DNA of 64,000 nucleotides from contig NC_088709.1 of assembly GCF_963576615.1 (NCBI RefSeq), forward strand, positions 18,796,150 through 18,860,149, given 5' to 3'. Numbering within the stretch: the stretch's first letter is position 1; every line of letters starts with the position of its first letter. The position numbers and the translations under genes were made by a program. Under the pieces are notes generated by a model, which was not told where the DNA came from, searched no databases, and saw only the letters and a list, made by a program, of their open reading frames with translations. Below are positions 24,201 through 36,153 of this stretch, one piece after another. The stretch comes from Watersipora subatra. Lineage: Eukaryota > Bryozoa > Gymnolaemata > Cheilostomatida > Watersiporidae.

Positions 24201-25435
24201 AAAAGTACGAGAGTCTGGAAAAATTGCTTTGGCTGTAGCTTCATCTGGCATTGCAGCTACCTTATTCCCTAAAGGCCGCACTGTGCATTCAGCACTGAAA
24301 CTGCCTCTTAATTTAGCCAGAACTGAGAATCCTGTGTGCAATATCAAAAAGAACAGCGGAACTGCCCAACTTCTGCAACGATGCGTTCTTATTGTGTGGG
24401 ATGAGTGCACAATGTCGCACAAGCTCGTATTTGAAGCTCTAAACCTTACCCTAAAGAACTTGCGTGAAAATAATAGACTTTTCGGTGGCTAACTCTTTTA
24501 TTTTCTGGAGATTTGCGCCAAACATTGCCTGTCATACAAAGAGGTACACCCGCTGATGAGATAAATGCATGTATCAAATCATCATTTTTGTGGCCGTCTG
24601 TTGTGCAGCTGAATTTGACACCAAACATGCGTGCCGCTATTCTTGGTGACGAAAGAAGTGCACATTTCGCTGTTGGACTGCTGCATATTGGTGAAGGGCG
24701 TTTGCCAGTCAGTGCTGAGGATGGTTTGGTGTCACTTGATGGCTACGGCACTTTTGTGGATTCAACCGAGGAACTTCAGAAGAACGTTTACCCTAATCTG
24801 CGACAGAGGTTCCAAGATGTTGATCGGTTATTTTAGCGAGCTATTCTTTGCCCCTGGAATGATGCAGCTGCTGCCATAAACTCACAGCTTTTAGCCCAAC
24901 TACCTGGAAATTCAAAACCTTCACTTCTGTTGATACGCCGTTGACTGATGACGTTGCTGTAGAATATCCTGTGGAACTTTTAAATTCACTGGACTTGCCC
25001 AGACTTCCTGCTCATAAATTGCAGCTTAATATTGGAGCACCGATCATGCTTCTTCGCAACCTCAATCCTCCAGAGTTATGTAATGGCACTCAGCTAATTG
25101 TTACGCAAATGTTTTCGCACGTAATTCAGGCCAAAATCATTTCAGCATCTGGTAAAGGCGAATACGTTTTTATTCCAAGGATCCCAGTTATTCCAATCGA
25201 TCTACCATTTGAATTTAAAAGGATTCAGTTCCCCATCAGAGTCTGCTTTGCTATGACTATCAACAAGTCGCAAGGTCAGTCCCTCAAGTTAGCTGGTATC
25301 GACTTACTGTCTCCTTGCTTTAGCCATGGCCAGCTGTATGTTGCCTGCTCAAGAGTAGGCACAAGCCGAAAACTGTATGTTCTTACACCCGACAGAAAAA
25401 CAAAAAATGTTGTCTCTCCACAAGTGTTGCGTTGA
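20745..25435 (+). pseudogene. Helitron Rep-helicase (RepHel) pseudogene
   Basis: The reading starts MPPKKPTAQMQ at 20745 and runs to a stop at 25433-25435. Order: basic alpha-helical N-terminus with tandem 23-residue repeats (AETAEQTQLRLQ); a Helitron-like N domain (RYMHERTQDAMTYV, LFITFTCN); the Rep HUH motif (LPHAHILIWL, about 22650); the two-tyrosine motif (KYICKYVNKD, 23080-23110); then a Pif1-type helicase with Walker A (APGWTGKTF, 24160), WDE Walker B (24395), LTPNMR, and the late motifs TINKSQGQS and YVACSRVG. Damage: TGA 20871, TAG 21195, frameshifts near 21550, 22068 and 22300, TAG 22516, frameshifts before 22589 and 23476, TAA 24121, further shifts near 24490 and 24900. Walker A has Trp in place of the second Gly. 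It is dead as a transposase. Confidence 0.85.
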
Positions 25436-25568
25436 TTAACATTGTCTTATTGTTATGTCATGCTTGCATTAAATTAACATTATGTTATTATTGTGTCATG
25501 CTATGTTCTTCATGTACTGCTATACCTACCTATTATTCACATGCAGCATTTTCTAGCATATTTTTCAG

Positions 25569-25600
<32 letters not shown>

Positions 25601-26291
25601 CATGCATTTGTTTTCCTTATTGTGTCTCATAAAAAGGCTATCATGTTGGCATTATGTTTTATTATTGTAAGTTACTAATGCTGTATCTGCCTTGACATCG
25701 TACTGTCTGTCCTGTTATACATGTAAATTTTACTGATAAATTTTATTAACACAACCACATTATTGCAGCACTGTTTGTATATACATGTCAAGACACAGGC
25801 TATAGACGAAGAACTGGCGAGCCATGGTTAGTGTTAGAAGTCTGCATTCGATGTAGAACTGTAAAAGTCATGTATAGTGCATGTAGATGTCTCCATTCAA
25901 TAAATGCTGGCAATAGCTCAGCAGTGCAATAGCAAAATGTTTTGTAGAATTTCTTAAAGCATGCACAATTTTTCAATACTGCCAGTTTGAACAATTTCAG
26001 TTTGCCTAGCAATGTCAATTTCATTATCAGTTCTGTGTACAAAATTAGGACAACTCCGATTTGAGTGGTTCGAGACTGATGCATTGTAGACTAGCTGTGG
26101 AACACATTGCATATTTCCATTGGTCTCTCCAACATTATTGACATGTACGTCTGCATATGTGTATGCAGTCTGATCAGCACAAAAATTTCAGTAGTTTGCG
26201 TATTTGGAGTTGTTTTACAGTATGAAAGACAACTCTCAACAAAACTATTGCTTTATGTAAATCTGTTCCCGAACACGGGTAATGCAGCTAG
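25436..26291 (+). other. Helitron 3' non-coding region and terminus
   Basis: It contains a (TA)n run (25569-25600). From about 25725 it is nearly the same as 56545-57081 of the second Helitron, up to the terminal hairpin and CTAG. Confidence 0.75.
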
Positions 26292-26625
26292 TCTAATATA
26301 AAACACTGAACAATTCTGAAAACATCATAGTCTATAAGAATTGAGTTGGAATTGCCCCCTTGGACTGCCCACCTTCACATTGCTTCTAAAATGCTCTGTG
26401 CTGTACCGGTAGGCTGATTGTGCCATTTGGCATATTTTGCAAAGTATACCAATAAACATTTCTGATTAGCAATGATTTTACTGTCTTTGGTGATGATTTG
26501 AATACCATAGGATTACCAGGTTATCATTACCTAGTAATTAATTAGCTTGGGCAGGCCCCCACTTGTCATGAGATAAGTTTGGGCCTGTCCAAGCTTGTGA
26601 CTTTGAATCAACTGCACTCACACGT
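26292..26625. other. Flank right of Helitron, nothing recognised
   Basis: A short inverted pair is present around 26550-26595 (gggcagg / cctgtcc type). No gene seen. Confidence 0.4.
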
Positions 26626-26922
26626 ATGAAGTACATAGCCAACTCTTTTATTTTTTTAAAATTCGGACCACCTCTTCCCATTGTTGTGGATGAATGTGCT
26701 ATCTATGTGAACAAGCAGCAACTTGGTAAATACCCCTCATACAGTGAGCTCATAGCTGCCTAGTTGATGTTGCACCATGTACTACACAAGGAATATGTAA
26801 ATACTTCAGAAGTCTACTTCTATCTTCTTGAATTCTTCTTTGGTATGCATGGTGCCATACCTAACAACAAAAAGGCTCGCAAACTCTTAGATATCTATAA
26901 CGTTCAGCTAACAGTAAACTAA
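26626..26922 (+). pseudogene. Possible coding remnant, unrecognised
   Basis: From an ATG at 26626 one frame stays open for about 99 codons except for a single TAG at 26761-26763, ending TAA at 26920-26922. The composition looks coding (PPLPIVVDECAIYV, then LEFFFGMHGAIPNNKKARKL). The family is not recognised. It may be a last exon or a fragment of a mobile-element gene; chance cannot be excluded. Confidence 0.25.
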
Positions 26923-27963
26923 ACATGCTTCATAGGCAGTAAAGGTTTTTGAGTCAGTCAGTCAGTGCTGTTCAAATAATTGGTAACTTTCACTTATTAT
27001 CAAATCACTTGGCAACAATGAGATTTAGGTCTGTATAACACTAAATAAAACCAGCATGTAAATTGAAGAAAAGAGGTAATATTTTTAGTAAAATCATGTT
27101 ATTATAAACACCATGTTTTGTTGTTTTCTGTTTTGGTTCATAAGTATATTTTCAGCCCGATCGAGTCAACTAGTCATTATTGATCATTATTTTTTGTTCT
27201 AACATGACATTATCAGCTAGATAATCTTTGGTGGCTATTTACTCACTTATGTATAAGTTTATTTGGTGATTAAGTTAGAAAGCTCAAATCTTGTTGTTAT
27301 TTTTATCAAAGTTTAATAGTAGGTCATAATTTTACCCCTGCTTTGATTCATTTTGGAAAAAATCTATCATTATTATATTTTGTATATATCAAAAGAATAA
27401 ACCATGGAGTATATTCAAATTACTATATTTGTTTCAGCTTGGTTCTCCATGACAACCGTTTCTATCCAGTAGCCTGCAGTTAGTTTTAGTTCAGTTGGCC
27501 TCACTTGATATTGTTTGGGGTGTTCATAAACCCTTTCTTGTAAAGCATGTATTTAATCCATGGTCTCGGTCTATCTGATAATATAGGGCTCACCGTTTGT
27601 GGGCGTTTATTGGAGCATCCTACATCATGGCATTGGTGTGTGGTTACACAGGCTAGGAAATTTGTTATGGAATATGGTATTACATAATCACTGAACTCTC
27701 TATGACCTTTGATATTGCAACTTTGTTATTCCACATCTGGTATTATTCATTGTTTTCATTGAACAATGATATGCCACATTGGGAACATATATATCATTAT
27801 TGAGGCCAATGTGAGAAATTTAGTGACAGTATGGTATATCACCTTAGGTGTTACAAATATGCCACATTATGATTTACAGTGCACAAACTTGGAATCAAGT
27901 ACGAAGTGTAAGTACAAGTGTTCCCAGAGCTAAAAGAATACCCAATAGAGAAGGAAAAATTTT
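26923..27963. other. Non-coding, possible short exon
   Basis: AT-rich. After an acceptor-like atatag at 27581-27586, a 35-codon frame (SPFVGVYWSILHHG...) runs to a TGA near 27690. It starts in the phase needed by the exon at 18313, but no homology is recognised. Confidence 0.25.
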
Positions 27964-28146
27964 TGTTTAGAAAGTAAGAATATTCAGTTTATTGTCAGAA
28001 ACTTTATTAGCTGCGTTCATCTTGACACTTGTGAACAGAAGTGAGAGCTTTATATGAAAAAGCTATGAGTACCAATAAGCAACAAGCTTTTATAAAGCAC
28101 AATGAGAAAGCACAATTAAAACCATGAAACTGCTATTATAGCAACA
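27964..28146 (-). repeat. Copia 3' LTR
   Basis: It matches 32205-32400 over its whole length, with plus-strand ends TGTTTAGAAAGT and CTATTATAGCAACA. Length 183 bp. Confidence 0.85.
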
Positions 28147-28292
28147 CTCCCATTTAGTTACATGGTTGCACCAACAGCCAGTTTGAGTAACACAAAATTA
28201 CAATAATCGTAATACACGAGAAACAAAAAGAAAATAATGATAATAACAGTCTTGTGTTTACTACAATTAGTCTTCACTGGTCAGATAATTAC

Positions 28293-29040
28293 TTAGCTCA
28301 AACCCAACATGTCTCTAAGTTTGACAAATCGATCACATGGCAGCGGTTTCATAAATATGTCAGTGATATTATCATTTGTTGAACAAAACTTGGTGCAGAC
28401 ATCACCAGCTTCAACCGTCTCACGAACAGAGTGGTATTTTACATCAATGGGTTTTGTACGCTTGCTTGTTTTCTGGCTGTTTGCGATTGCTGCAGCTGAT
28501 TGATTGTCTACAAAGACAGTTTTAGAATTGATCCGTGCAGTTCCAATATCTGAGAACAACTGTCATAACCACATGCATTCAACAACACTATCAAATAACG
28601 CAATATACTCTGACTCCGTAGTAGAGAGGGTAATGACTGACTGACGCTTGCTAGACTAGCTGATTGGACAACTAGTATTAATGAAGACTGCACCCGATTT
28701 CGAGTGCCGGGCAGCGTCGCATGCATAATCCGCATCCGTGTATCCAACTATTGATTTACCTTGTTTTCTAAAAACCAGGCATAAGTCTTTGGTGCCCTTC
28801 AGGTAACATATTACTCGTTTGGCTGTGGCCATGTGAGTCTAGGTTGATCAAGCGTTAAACTTGGCTAAGGCTCCCACTGCTTTAGCGATATCTGGACCAG
28901 TAGGAATGGCAGCATATAGGAGACTTTTTACCATCGATTGATAGAGATTGGGATCTGCTAATTTGCTTCCATCCTTGTGAATCAACTTTACATCATACAT
29001 GTATGCTGCCAGAGTTGCGACAGGCTTGCAATTTTCCATG
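28293..29040 (-). pseudogene. Copia RNase H and end of RT, broken
   Basis: 28293-28559 carries FVDNQSAAAIANSQ, RTKPIDVKYHSVRE and the copia ending with FMKPLP. Upstream pieces at 28508-28747 and 28848-29039 (MENCKPVATLA, YQSMVKSLLYAA) are the connection and RT tail in other frames. RNase H would remove the RNA template after reverse transcription. Confidence 0.8.
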
Positions 29041-29600
29041 TTAAACTACTGAATTATTTGTTAAACGTAAGGCTTCTGACTTAGACGAGTAAAATTGTTT
29101 CCTCTCAACAATTAATCCCAGACAATGATGAAGTGGTCTGAGGTCTGTCATTTTTAACCAAGACGAGAAAGCTGATTTTAATTTGGTCATCTAAGCACCA
29201 GTGTCAGACATTATACACAGGTCATCTGCATAAACACTAATCATCATTTTCTTGTCAATTTTCTTGCAAATACACAAATAGTTGTCAGCAGAAGACTGCA
29301 TGAAGTCTAGTTATTCAAGAAATTCATCTAATACCAAGTTTCAAAATTTAGGCGACTTTTATTCTATACAGCAAGCGATTCAGTTTACAGACTAAATTTT
29401 CTTTACCAAGAATGGCAAAACCCTCTGGCTGTTCAATATACATTTGTACATCTTCTAACAGTTTCCTATTCGGAAACGCCGTTTGTACATTCATTTGGTG
29501 TATCATCATATCTCTCTCAACAGCGTCTGATAAGAGTGCACACAAAGCTTTTTTGTGCATATCCCTTTGCCACAAGTCGAGCCTTAAATCTACTTATAGA
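29040..29600 (-). pseudogene. Copia reverse transcriptase core, broken
   Basis: The catalytic YADD box is intact (29221-29232, in ISVYADDLCIM). Upstream, the block normally read as MDVKTAF appears as QMNVQTAF, so the first catalytic Asp is Asn, followed by QMYIEQPEGF. Stops and shifts separate the pieces. No working enzyme is expected. Confidence 0.8.
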
Positions 29601-30980
29601 TCCATCAGATGAGTGTTTAGCCTTAAAAACCCATTTAGAGTCAATCGCTTTGCGATCGGGTGGATGATCAATTAGTTTCCCTGTACCATTGTTGATCCGT
29701 GATTAATACTCATCATTGCTGACTTTGATCTAGGCATCATGATTTGTACTATTCTGTGCTTGGGACAAACTAAGAGGCTCCACAATGTTGATTGCTGAGT
29801 GAGCAGAGTGACCAAGGTTTGTGAAGTCATCAATGCCAAACCGAACAATTGGTTGAGTCAAATGTGTTGATTGCCTATTAGTTACTGTCGGTGTTAAATG
29901 AGCCTTTTCATTTTCTGATAGATAATATCCACCGCTTCAGCATTGTTTACGTTTGTCCTTGTTGACTGATTTGATAAACCGAGTTTGCTTTCATCGAAGC
30001 TGACATCACATCTTACCTCTGTACCTCTATTTTCTTAGTGATAGGATCATAGAGTCTGTAGGCTTCAGACCTAAGACTATACCCCAAAAACACCATTGAT
30101 TCTGCTTTCTCATCAAGTTTACCTCTCAGCTGATCAGGTATGTGGGCATAGGCCAGACATCCAAGAAAAATTTTGTGCCTAAGATCAGGTTTTCCGTTGT
30201 TCCACTTTTCACACGAAGTTGTATTCTATTCAGGTGCTCATGTGGGGAGGTGATTCTGAATGTATATTGCGGTCGATATTGCTTCTGCTCAAAATGACTT
30301 CGAAGTTTGAGATTAAGAAATTAACGAGCAAGAGCCTCACAAACAATACGATTAAATCTCTTAGCACAGCTGTTTTGTTGTGGAGAATATTGAGAAGTGA
30401 CTTGATGATGTATACCTTGGGCTGACAGGTAACTCTCAAACTCATTAGATGTATATCTTCCACCACCATCATTTCCTAGTGTACCTATAGTCTGTCTAGT
30501 TTGATTTGTCACTTATGTTTTGTAAGTTCTAAAAGCCTGGAACAAGCTAGATTTGTCGTGTAAAAAAGATACATGAACATGCCTACTAAAATCAATTGAT
30601 AAACAAAATGAAATACTTTCTACCACCTAAAGATTTATCTCGCATAGGGCCACACACATCCATATGTACCAATTCAAGAATCTTATTTGATTTAATGCTA
30701 CGGTCAGGTTGAAATGGCCGTTGAGATATTTGACCTTTCACACAAGCTTCACAGATGCCAATTTCGCTGGTAACATTACAACCGTTTTCACACCAGTGAT
30801 TCATGTTTTTGAGGCTACTTACATTTGCATGAGTGAGACTTTGATGCCACAGGAGGGAGGAAGAGGCGGCAGCATTAGCAGTATGATTAGCAGACTTGAC
30901 ATCAAGGTTGTATAGCCTGTTGTTTACTACAGATCCGGATGCTATTAACATCCTTCTTTGATTATTAATTAGCATCATGA
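29600..30980 (-). pseudogene. Copia integrase, broken
   Basis: 30592-30978 shows the zinc-binding HHCC region (WHQSLTHAN, CEACVKGQ) and the start of the catalytic core (LVHMDVCGPM, with the first Asp). 30230-30512 carries the later core (NDGGGRYTSNEFE, HHQVTSQYSPQQN, with the second Asp). The part to 29600 is a decayed C-terminal region. Several stops interrupt the reading. Confidence 0.8.
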
Positions 30981-31056
30981 ATGTCTGACTATATATCCTC
31001 TTGGTGCAGCTGCTTTTACAGAAAATAGATTTTTAAGTGCATTTTTTAAGTACATT

Positions 31057-31275
31057 TTAAAGTGTAGCACATCTAGTTTTATTTCTATGAATTGTTATTT
31101 GCAGCTGTATAATACCTTTTCCGATTACTTTAACCTGTGACCACTCGGCAACAACAACGTACTCAGCTGAATCTAGCTTAAAATAATCACAAAAAGCAGC
31201 TTTATTTTGTCCCATTTGACTGGTAGCGCCGCTGTCAATCAGCCATTTTTGAGAATCAACATCTGCCTCCAACAC
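31057..31275 (-). pseudogene. Copia aspartic protease region
   Basis: Contains WLIDSGATSQM, the DSGA-type active site of copia proteases that process the Gag-Pol polyprotein. The open piece is short and isolated by stops. Confidence 0.75.
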
Positions 31276-31389
31276 AGTGAATGCCGATTCATCATCTTTG
31301 CTATTATCATTGAGTGTAGATATTTTGGTTTGATGTGCACTTGATTTACTGTTGTAATATCCAAGACCTTGGTCTCGACCGTGATGTAA

Positions 31390-32157
31390 TAGACGGCTCT
31401 GATTATAGTTGTTTTTAGGACAACTATTTCAATAATGTTCTAAAGAACTACAGATATAGCAGCCTTTGGACTGTTGCTGACTATGTTTAAAGGGGTTACT
31501 TGCTGACAGCAAAGCATTGTCAGAATTTGCTTTAGGTCTGACATTACCAGAATCGATGGCTGAAGCCAGTGCTCTTTGTTTCCTTTTTAGTTCTTCATTA
31601 AGCAGTGTTTGTGTGGCAAACTGTAAAGTTATATTGTCACCGCGAGCCTTGAGTGCAGTCACTACCATCGAATAGCTTTCCAGGAGGCTTTCAAGTAGGA
31701 TCATATCTTGGTCTTCCTAGCTAGCATTAGCATTAATAGCTTGAAGTTTATCAGTGATAGCTTTCATGTAACGTAGGTGATCTTTAATTGATAAACCTTC
31801 ATAACTGTCCTAAGGTACCATTCGTTGAATAAATAATTTCTTCGCTAGCATTACACATTTAAAGTGAGCTCTCAGCTTGTTCTGCGCAATTCCTGGGTCT
31901 TCACATTCATTGAAGAGTGAAGACTAAGACTATCACATAAGACTATCACTGACCAAAAGCTCTATGTGAGAAAAACTTTTGCTTGACTTCTTTTTGTACT
32001 CGGCTCTACCAGCAGTGTTAGCATCATCGTCTAGAGTAACGGTTCCATTCACATATTTAAATAAGTCCTTAGCTATGAGTAGGTGTTTGAGTTTGAATTT
32101 CCATGTGGCATAGTTATCAGTGTTTAGCTTATCTATAGCCCAGCTTTTTTCATCCAT
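31390..32157 (-). pseudogene. Copia gag with CCHC zinc knuckle, broken
   Basis: It starts MDEKSWAIDKLNTDNYATWK at 32157, a typical copia Gag opening. A second piece (31429-31704) has ILLESLLESYSMVV and ends in a C-X2-C-X4-H-X4-C knuckle (CYIC, LEHY), with a TGA inside where a Trp codon would be expected. Frames change between the pieces near 31930. Confidence 0.8.
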
Positions 32158-32204
32158 AGTTCTTTGATATAATATTTAATGGGTTGACTGGGCCTATAAT
32201 CTGT

Positions 32205-32400
32205 TGTTTGGAAAGTTTGAATATTCAGTTTATTGACAGAAAATTTATTAGCTGCGTTCATCATGACAGTTGTGAACAAAGGTGAGAGCTTTATATGAAA
32301 ATGGTATGGGTACCAAAAAGCAACAAACTTTCAGAAAGCGCAATGAGAAAGCACAATGAGAAAGCACAATTAAAACAATAAAACTGCTATTATAGCAACA
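32205..32400 (-). repeat. Copia 5' LTR
   Basis: It matches the 3' LTR but is 196 bp, mainly because the plus-strand word gcacaatgagaaa is doubled (32340-32365). Several substitutions separate the two LTRs, which indicates an old insertion. Confidence 0.85.
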
Positions 32401-34870
32401 AAAATTACACAGTTTCTGGTAAACCAATAAACTGGGCAATAGATATAAAGGAAACAAAATTTCAACATGGTGTCATGATTGTGGTATGACACTCTGCAAG
32501 GGAGATTGATTTCAAAATCACAATTCCTACTGACTAACATTGGCACTAGCATGTTTTTAGTTATAAATACTATCTTATTCTGACTTGAAAATTATTTCTA
32601 TGGAAATAAATATAATAATCATCAAAGTGAATCATCAATTGCAAAAAATTGAATTTCTTTGATTGATTAATTAATTCAACCGTATTAGGCTGAAATAGCC
32701 TTCAAAACCTACTTACGAAAAGGATTACAATGCAACCAGAAATGTGCTAAAAGGAAATATTTAGGCTTAATATAACACCTAGTCACTCTAAACAAAAATT
32801 AAATTAAAAAAACAAATAATAAAAAATTTTCAATTAAATCAAAGGCGTCATAGTAAAAATTTATTTCCTTTAAAGTTGAGGAGAAACGGGTTCAGCAAGC
32901 GTTTGATTACTCCAGTGCTCTTTGCAGTACAAACATTACAACTCATGCTTTGCTTTTAGTTTCCTTCAGCCTTTATATCTGTTGACTAGTGTATTTAGTA
33001 CTAACATGTTACATGATAAAGATTAAAGACCACAGGGACTACAAAAGAGTAACAACAAAACATTCAACTTAATGGTCAGTTCCTCTCTGAGTTTCTCGTG
33101 GAGGTTTAAGAGTTACTCAGTCTGATGTAAAAAGAATAAAGAAGTAATATTAATTAGGTTTTTCAGAAATATAATAAATGTAATGAATGTTTTCGATGGC
33201 AAACAACCAATTATATAGGCTAATGCACCTGAGTGAGCCATGTTTGATATATTTTTGAGCAGATATAATGTGCCCATTACGCAGGCCAAAAGGTAGTATG
33301 ATGACACGATATCGGCTATGTTACTTTTTCAATACTCAGGGCTTCATTTCAATAATAATTCAAGTCACTAAGTTTTAGTCATAAAAACAGAATATTTAAT
33401 GATATTAGCCAATTCAATAAATTTTTAAAACTAACTAACTGAATGATGACTGGCATCAGCATTCTAGAGAATAAGTGGAATGCTCGCTGGTGCACTGTGA
33501 ATACTTGTGCTATGCAGATTATTTCTCGCAAGCTTGATGCTTGTAAAAATATTCAGAGAATGTTGTAGTATGTTTTGGGTTGTGCACAAGAATGAATATA
33601 TATGGTTACGTGCAGAGGTATTTATATCCTAGAGGGAGGGCCTTAGCAAGTTGAAGAGTGGCTAGCTATATCAGAGTTACAATGATCTGTAGTGAGCAGC
33701 AAACAGGCCCCACCCTCAACACATGATTATATTATAGCTAGACCTATTATACACATATAATGTTTACACACACCACAACGCTTACTGATGGCTATGTAAA
33801 GTTTATTGTTCATTCCAGTCCACATCCCTCGTAACTTTCCAAATCAAGGGTTATGAATCACCATCTACTAGCCTACGTATAACTATCCTTAGCATTAAAA
33901 ATATCATTACTAATTGTTTACTTTTACAGATAGCCAAATTATGCCAAAATTGATAAAACATATGTTCAATACACTCATTTGCTACAAAAAGTAAATAGTT
34001 ATGTGTTTGAAATTAAGCAAACTATTGCAAAACCGAGCTTACTTGCTCTTTTCACCGAGTTGAGTACAACTGCTGAGTACCATAACGCAGTGATTTGGTA
34101 CATCTGACATATTGCTCAGATCATGATGAATTAATTAGTTTCATTGATTGGTCAGCTTTGACTTCAAGGCAGAGCTTATTACAAAACATGCTAGGACAAA
34201 TCTCAAATGCATGGAGCGGACAACTCTTTTTTTGACTAGGTGAATTCTGACCGATATTTTAGATGGATAATCAAAAACATTGCAATGGTATTTTAAGACT
34301 TGTAAATCAATGTTAGTACAACAAACTTTTTTAGTATGTAGAACTACATGTGCATACTACTTACAGTTTTTGTACAAGTACAGTTTTAGAAGGTTTTAAA
34401 AAGCCATTGCGCTAAGAATATGAAATGCAAATAAATGATTCAAATCGTTTAAAAGAGTAAATAACATAATTAAATTAAATGAATAGATAATGGGAAAGTA
34501 TTGAGCATATGAAAACAATAGATTTGAAGGATAAAAAATGTAACGATTAAATGTTTAAAATATTTACAAACAGGATTGAAGCAAAATGTAAGGTTTTTTG
34601 CACTTTTGTCAACTTTTGCAGTAATAATGTACATGCATAGAACATCTACCCATTTTACTACTTGCTTGTACATGATGCAACGGAGTTTAGAGAAAAATAT
34701 ACCATTTTTAACGAAGTTGTCATATCGTCCTATGTTTACCTGTTTACCTTTGTCTACATTCTTTCAGCTATTCAAACAACTCAAACAGTTTAAATTTTAT
34801 AAGCTAATATTATATATTTACAGCTGCAAACCCTTATCTTTAAATGTTTTTATCTAAAATATGTGTTTCG
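32401..34870. other. Non-coding, nothing recognised
   Basis: AT-rich intergenic sequence. Small frames at 33113, 34470 and 34576 have no motif. Confidence 0.5.
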
Positions 34871-34871
34871 T

Positions 34872-34977
<106 letters not shown>

Positions 34978-35028
34978 TTTATTTTAATCTATTTAACTAT
35001 TCTATTTTATTCTAATCTATGTAACTAG

Positions 35029-36153
35029 AAATTCCACTGTCATACAGCCCACGACCAAAGTGATATTGGAAAAAAAGAAAGGGTACTGATGGTTGAGAAA
35101 TGCAGTATTAGCAGTCAAATGGCAGTGCAGTGCAGTAGGATAACTGCAATGGTAGCTGTAATGTACTGGGTGTGGGTGTTATTATATACAACAAACAGTA
35201 ATAATGAAAGGAAAAGATTATATGTTTATATCTCTCCCCCTGCAATAGGAGAAATGCAATATTGGCCAATATTAGAAGTAAAATGCACTGATATTATTAG
35301 AATAACCAATATTATTAATATAGTAATAATATAAAACCAATGCACAATTTTGTTGACATTTTAAAACGTCATAGCTAACAATATCAAGAAGTATCAAAAA
35401 GAATATTCAAGTTTAGGTATAGTAATACAGTAATAATAGAAAACCAATACACAATTTTGTTTACATTTCAAAATTTCATAGCTAACATTATCAAGAAGTA
35501 TCAAGAAGAATATCCAAACTTATAATTAAATATCGTAATAATCTCATAAGAAGAATCGTTAGAAAAAAATATCATCGTCATTTCCTTTACTTACACTGCG
35601 TTGGACATCAGTTAGAATACCAAAGTACTCAAATGTGTCTAAAATGTCAGTTACTTTAAAATCAGCAAAAATGAAACGATTTCTGTACTCCTACGTTAAT
35701 TACAGAAACCTTCGGCAATTCGACAATGCTATAGACTGGTGAAATGTGCAATTTATTTTTTCGTGAAATGCGCAAGACTTAATCGCTCTATTCTCTGTCG
35801 CTCGGCGTTTCAATTGCCAGTTTTAACTTTGATAAAAGTGAGGCTCAGCAAGTTTTAATAACGATTTTTGTCCAAATAAATCTGTCTATTTGTGTATAAT
35901 CTTATCAGATGGGTAAGTTTTAAGATAATGTCGACGGTTCACAAAGACTTGGTAACATATTTAAATAGGCTTATATGTGTTTTGTATTGTTATTATACTT
36001 TAACGACTCTACAAAACGATGGTTAAATTTGTTGATGAAATTTTGAGACAATGGTTTGTCTCATTGTTGATGAATAATTTTCGGGAGTTGTGTGCACATG
36101 TGCATTTATTTTAAATCTCCCAACCAATCGCTTCGCTCGTGTTTGGTCGTGGG
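35029..36153 (+). mobile_element. Dispersed TIR element, copy 2
   Basis: Inverted 12-bp ends, cccacgaccaaa (35048-35059) and tttggtcgtggg (36142-36153), bound about 1.1 kb with no coding capacity. The left homology to copy 3 extends to about 35029. Copies 1 and 3 share the internal sequence. This fits a non-autonomous DNA transposon; the superfamily is not determined and no clear target duplication was seen. Confidence 0.65.
35322..35520 (+). repeat. Tandem duplication, period 107 bp
   Basis: Two units inside dispersed element copy 2. The word aaaacc starts at 35333 and 35440, and the following cacaattttgtt, catagctaaca and atcaagaagtatcaa blocks repeat in order. Confidence 0.8.

Larger units (their letters stand above)
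18414..26291 (+). mobile_element. Helitron with recognisable 5' and 3' ends, autonomous type but decayed
   Basis: The 5' end is TCTACTATATAAACGG at 18414, preceded by A. The 3' end is a CCCG-aaca-CGGG hairpin (26268-26279), eight bases, then CTAG at 26288-26291, followed by T. This is the expected insertion between A and T without target duplication. Inside are a remnant of a TTAA-type MITE (about 19572-20081), three tandem copies of a roughly 220-bp segment (20081-20740), the Rep/helicase pseudogene, and a 3' non-coding part. The copy at 53622-57081 shares both ends. Helitrons move by rolling-circle replication with a HUH-type Rep fused to a Pif1-like helicase. Confidence 0.9.
27964..32400 (-). 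mobile_element. Ty1/copia LTR retrotransposon, degenerate
   Basis: A complete-length but broken element of 4,437 bp read on the minus strand, bounded by two similar LTRs. Gene order 5' to 3' is gag (with CCHC knuckle), protease, integrase, reverse transcriptase, RNase H: the copia order, with integrase before RT. Many stops and frameshifts interrupt it. Before the 3' LTR a purine stretch (aaatgggag) serves as polypurine tract. A clean target duplication was not seen, though aaaat occurs next to both ends. Confidence 0.9.

Noticed and set aside
16345..27895. Inverted pair of words near 16350 and 27880 as ends of one large element
   Set aside because: Only about 20 bases match well; the Helitron ends inside account for the insertion without it.
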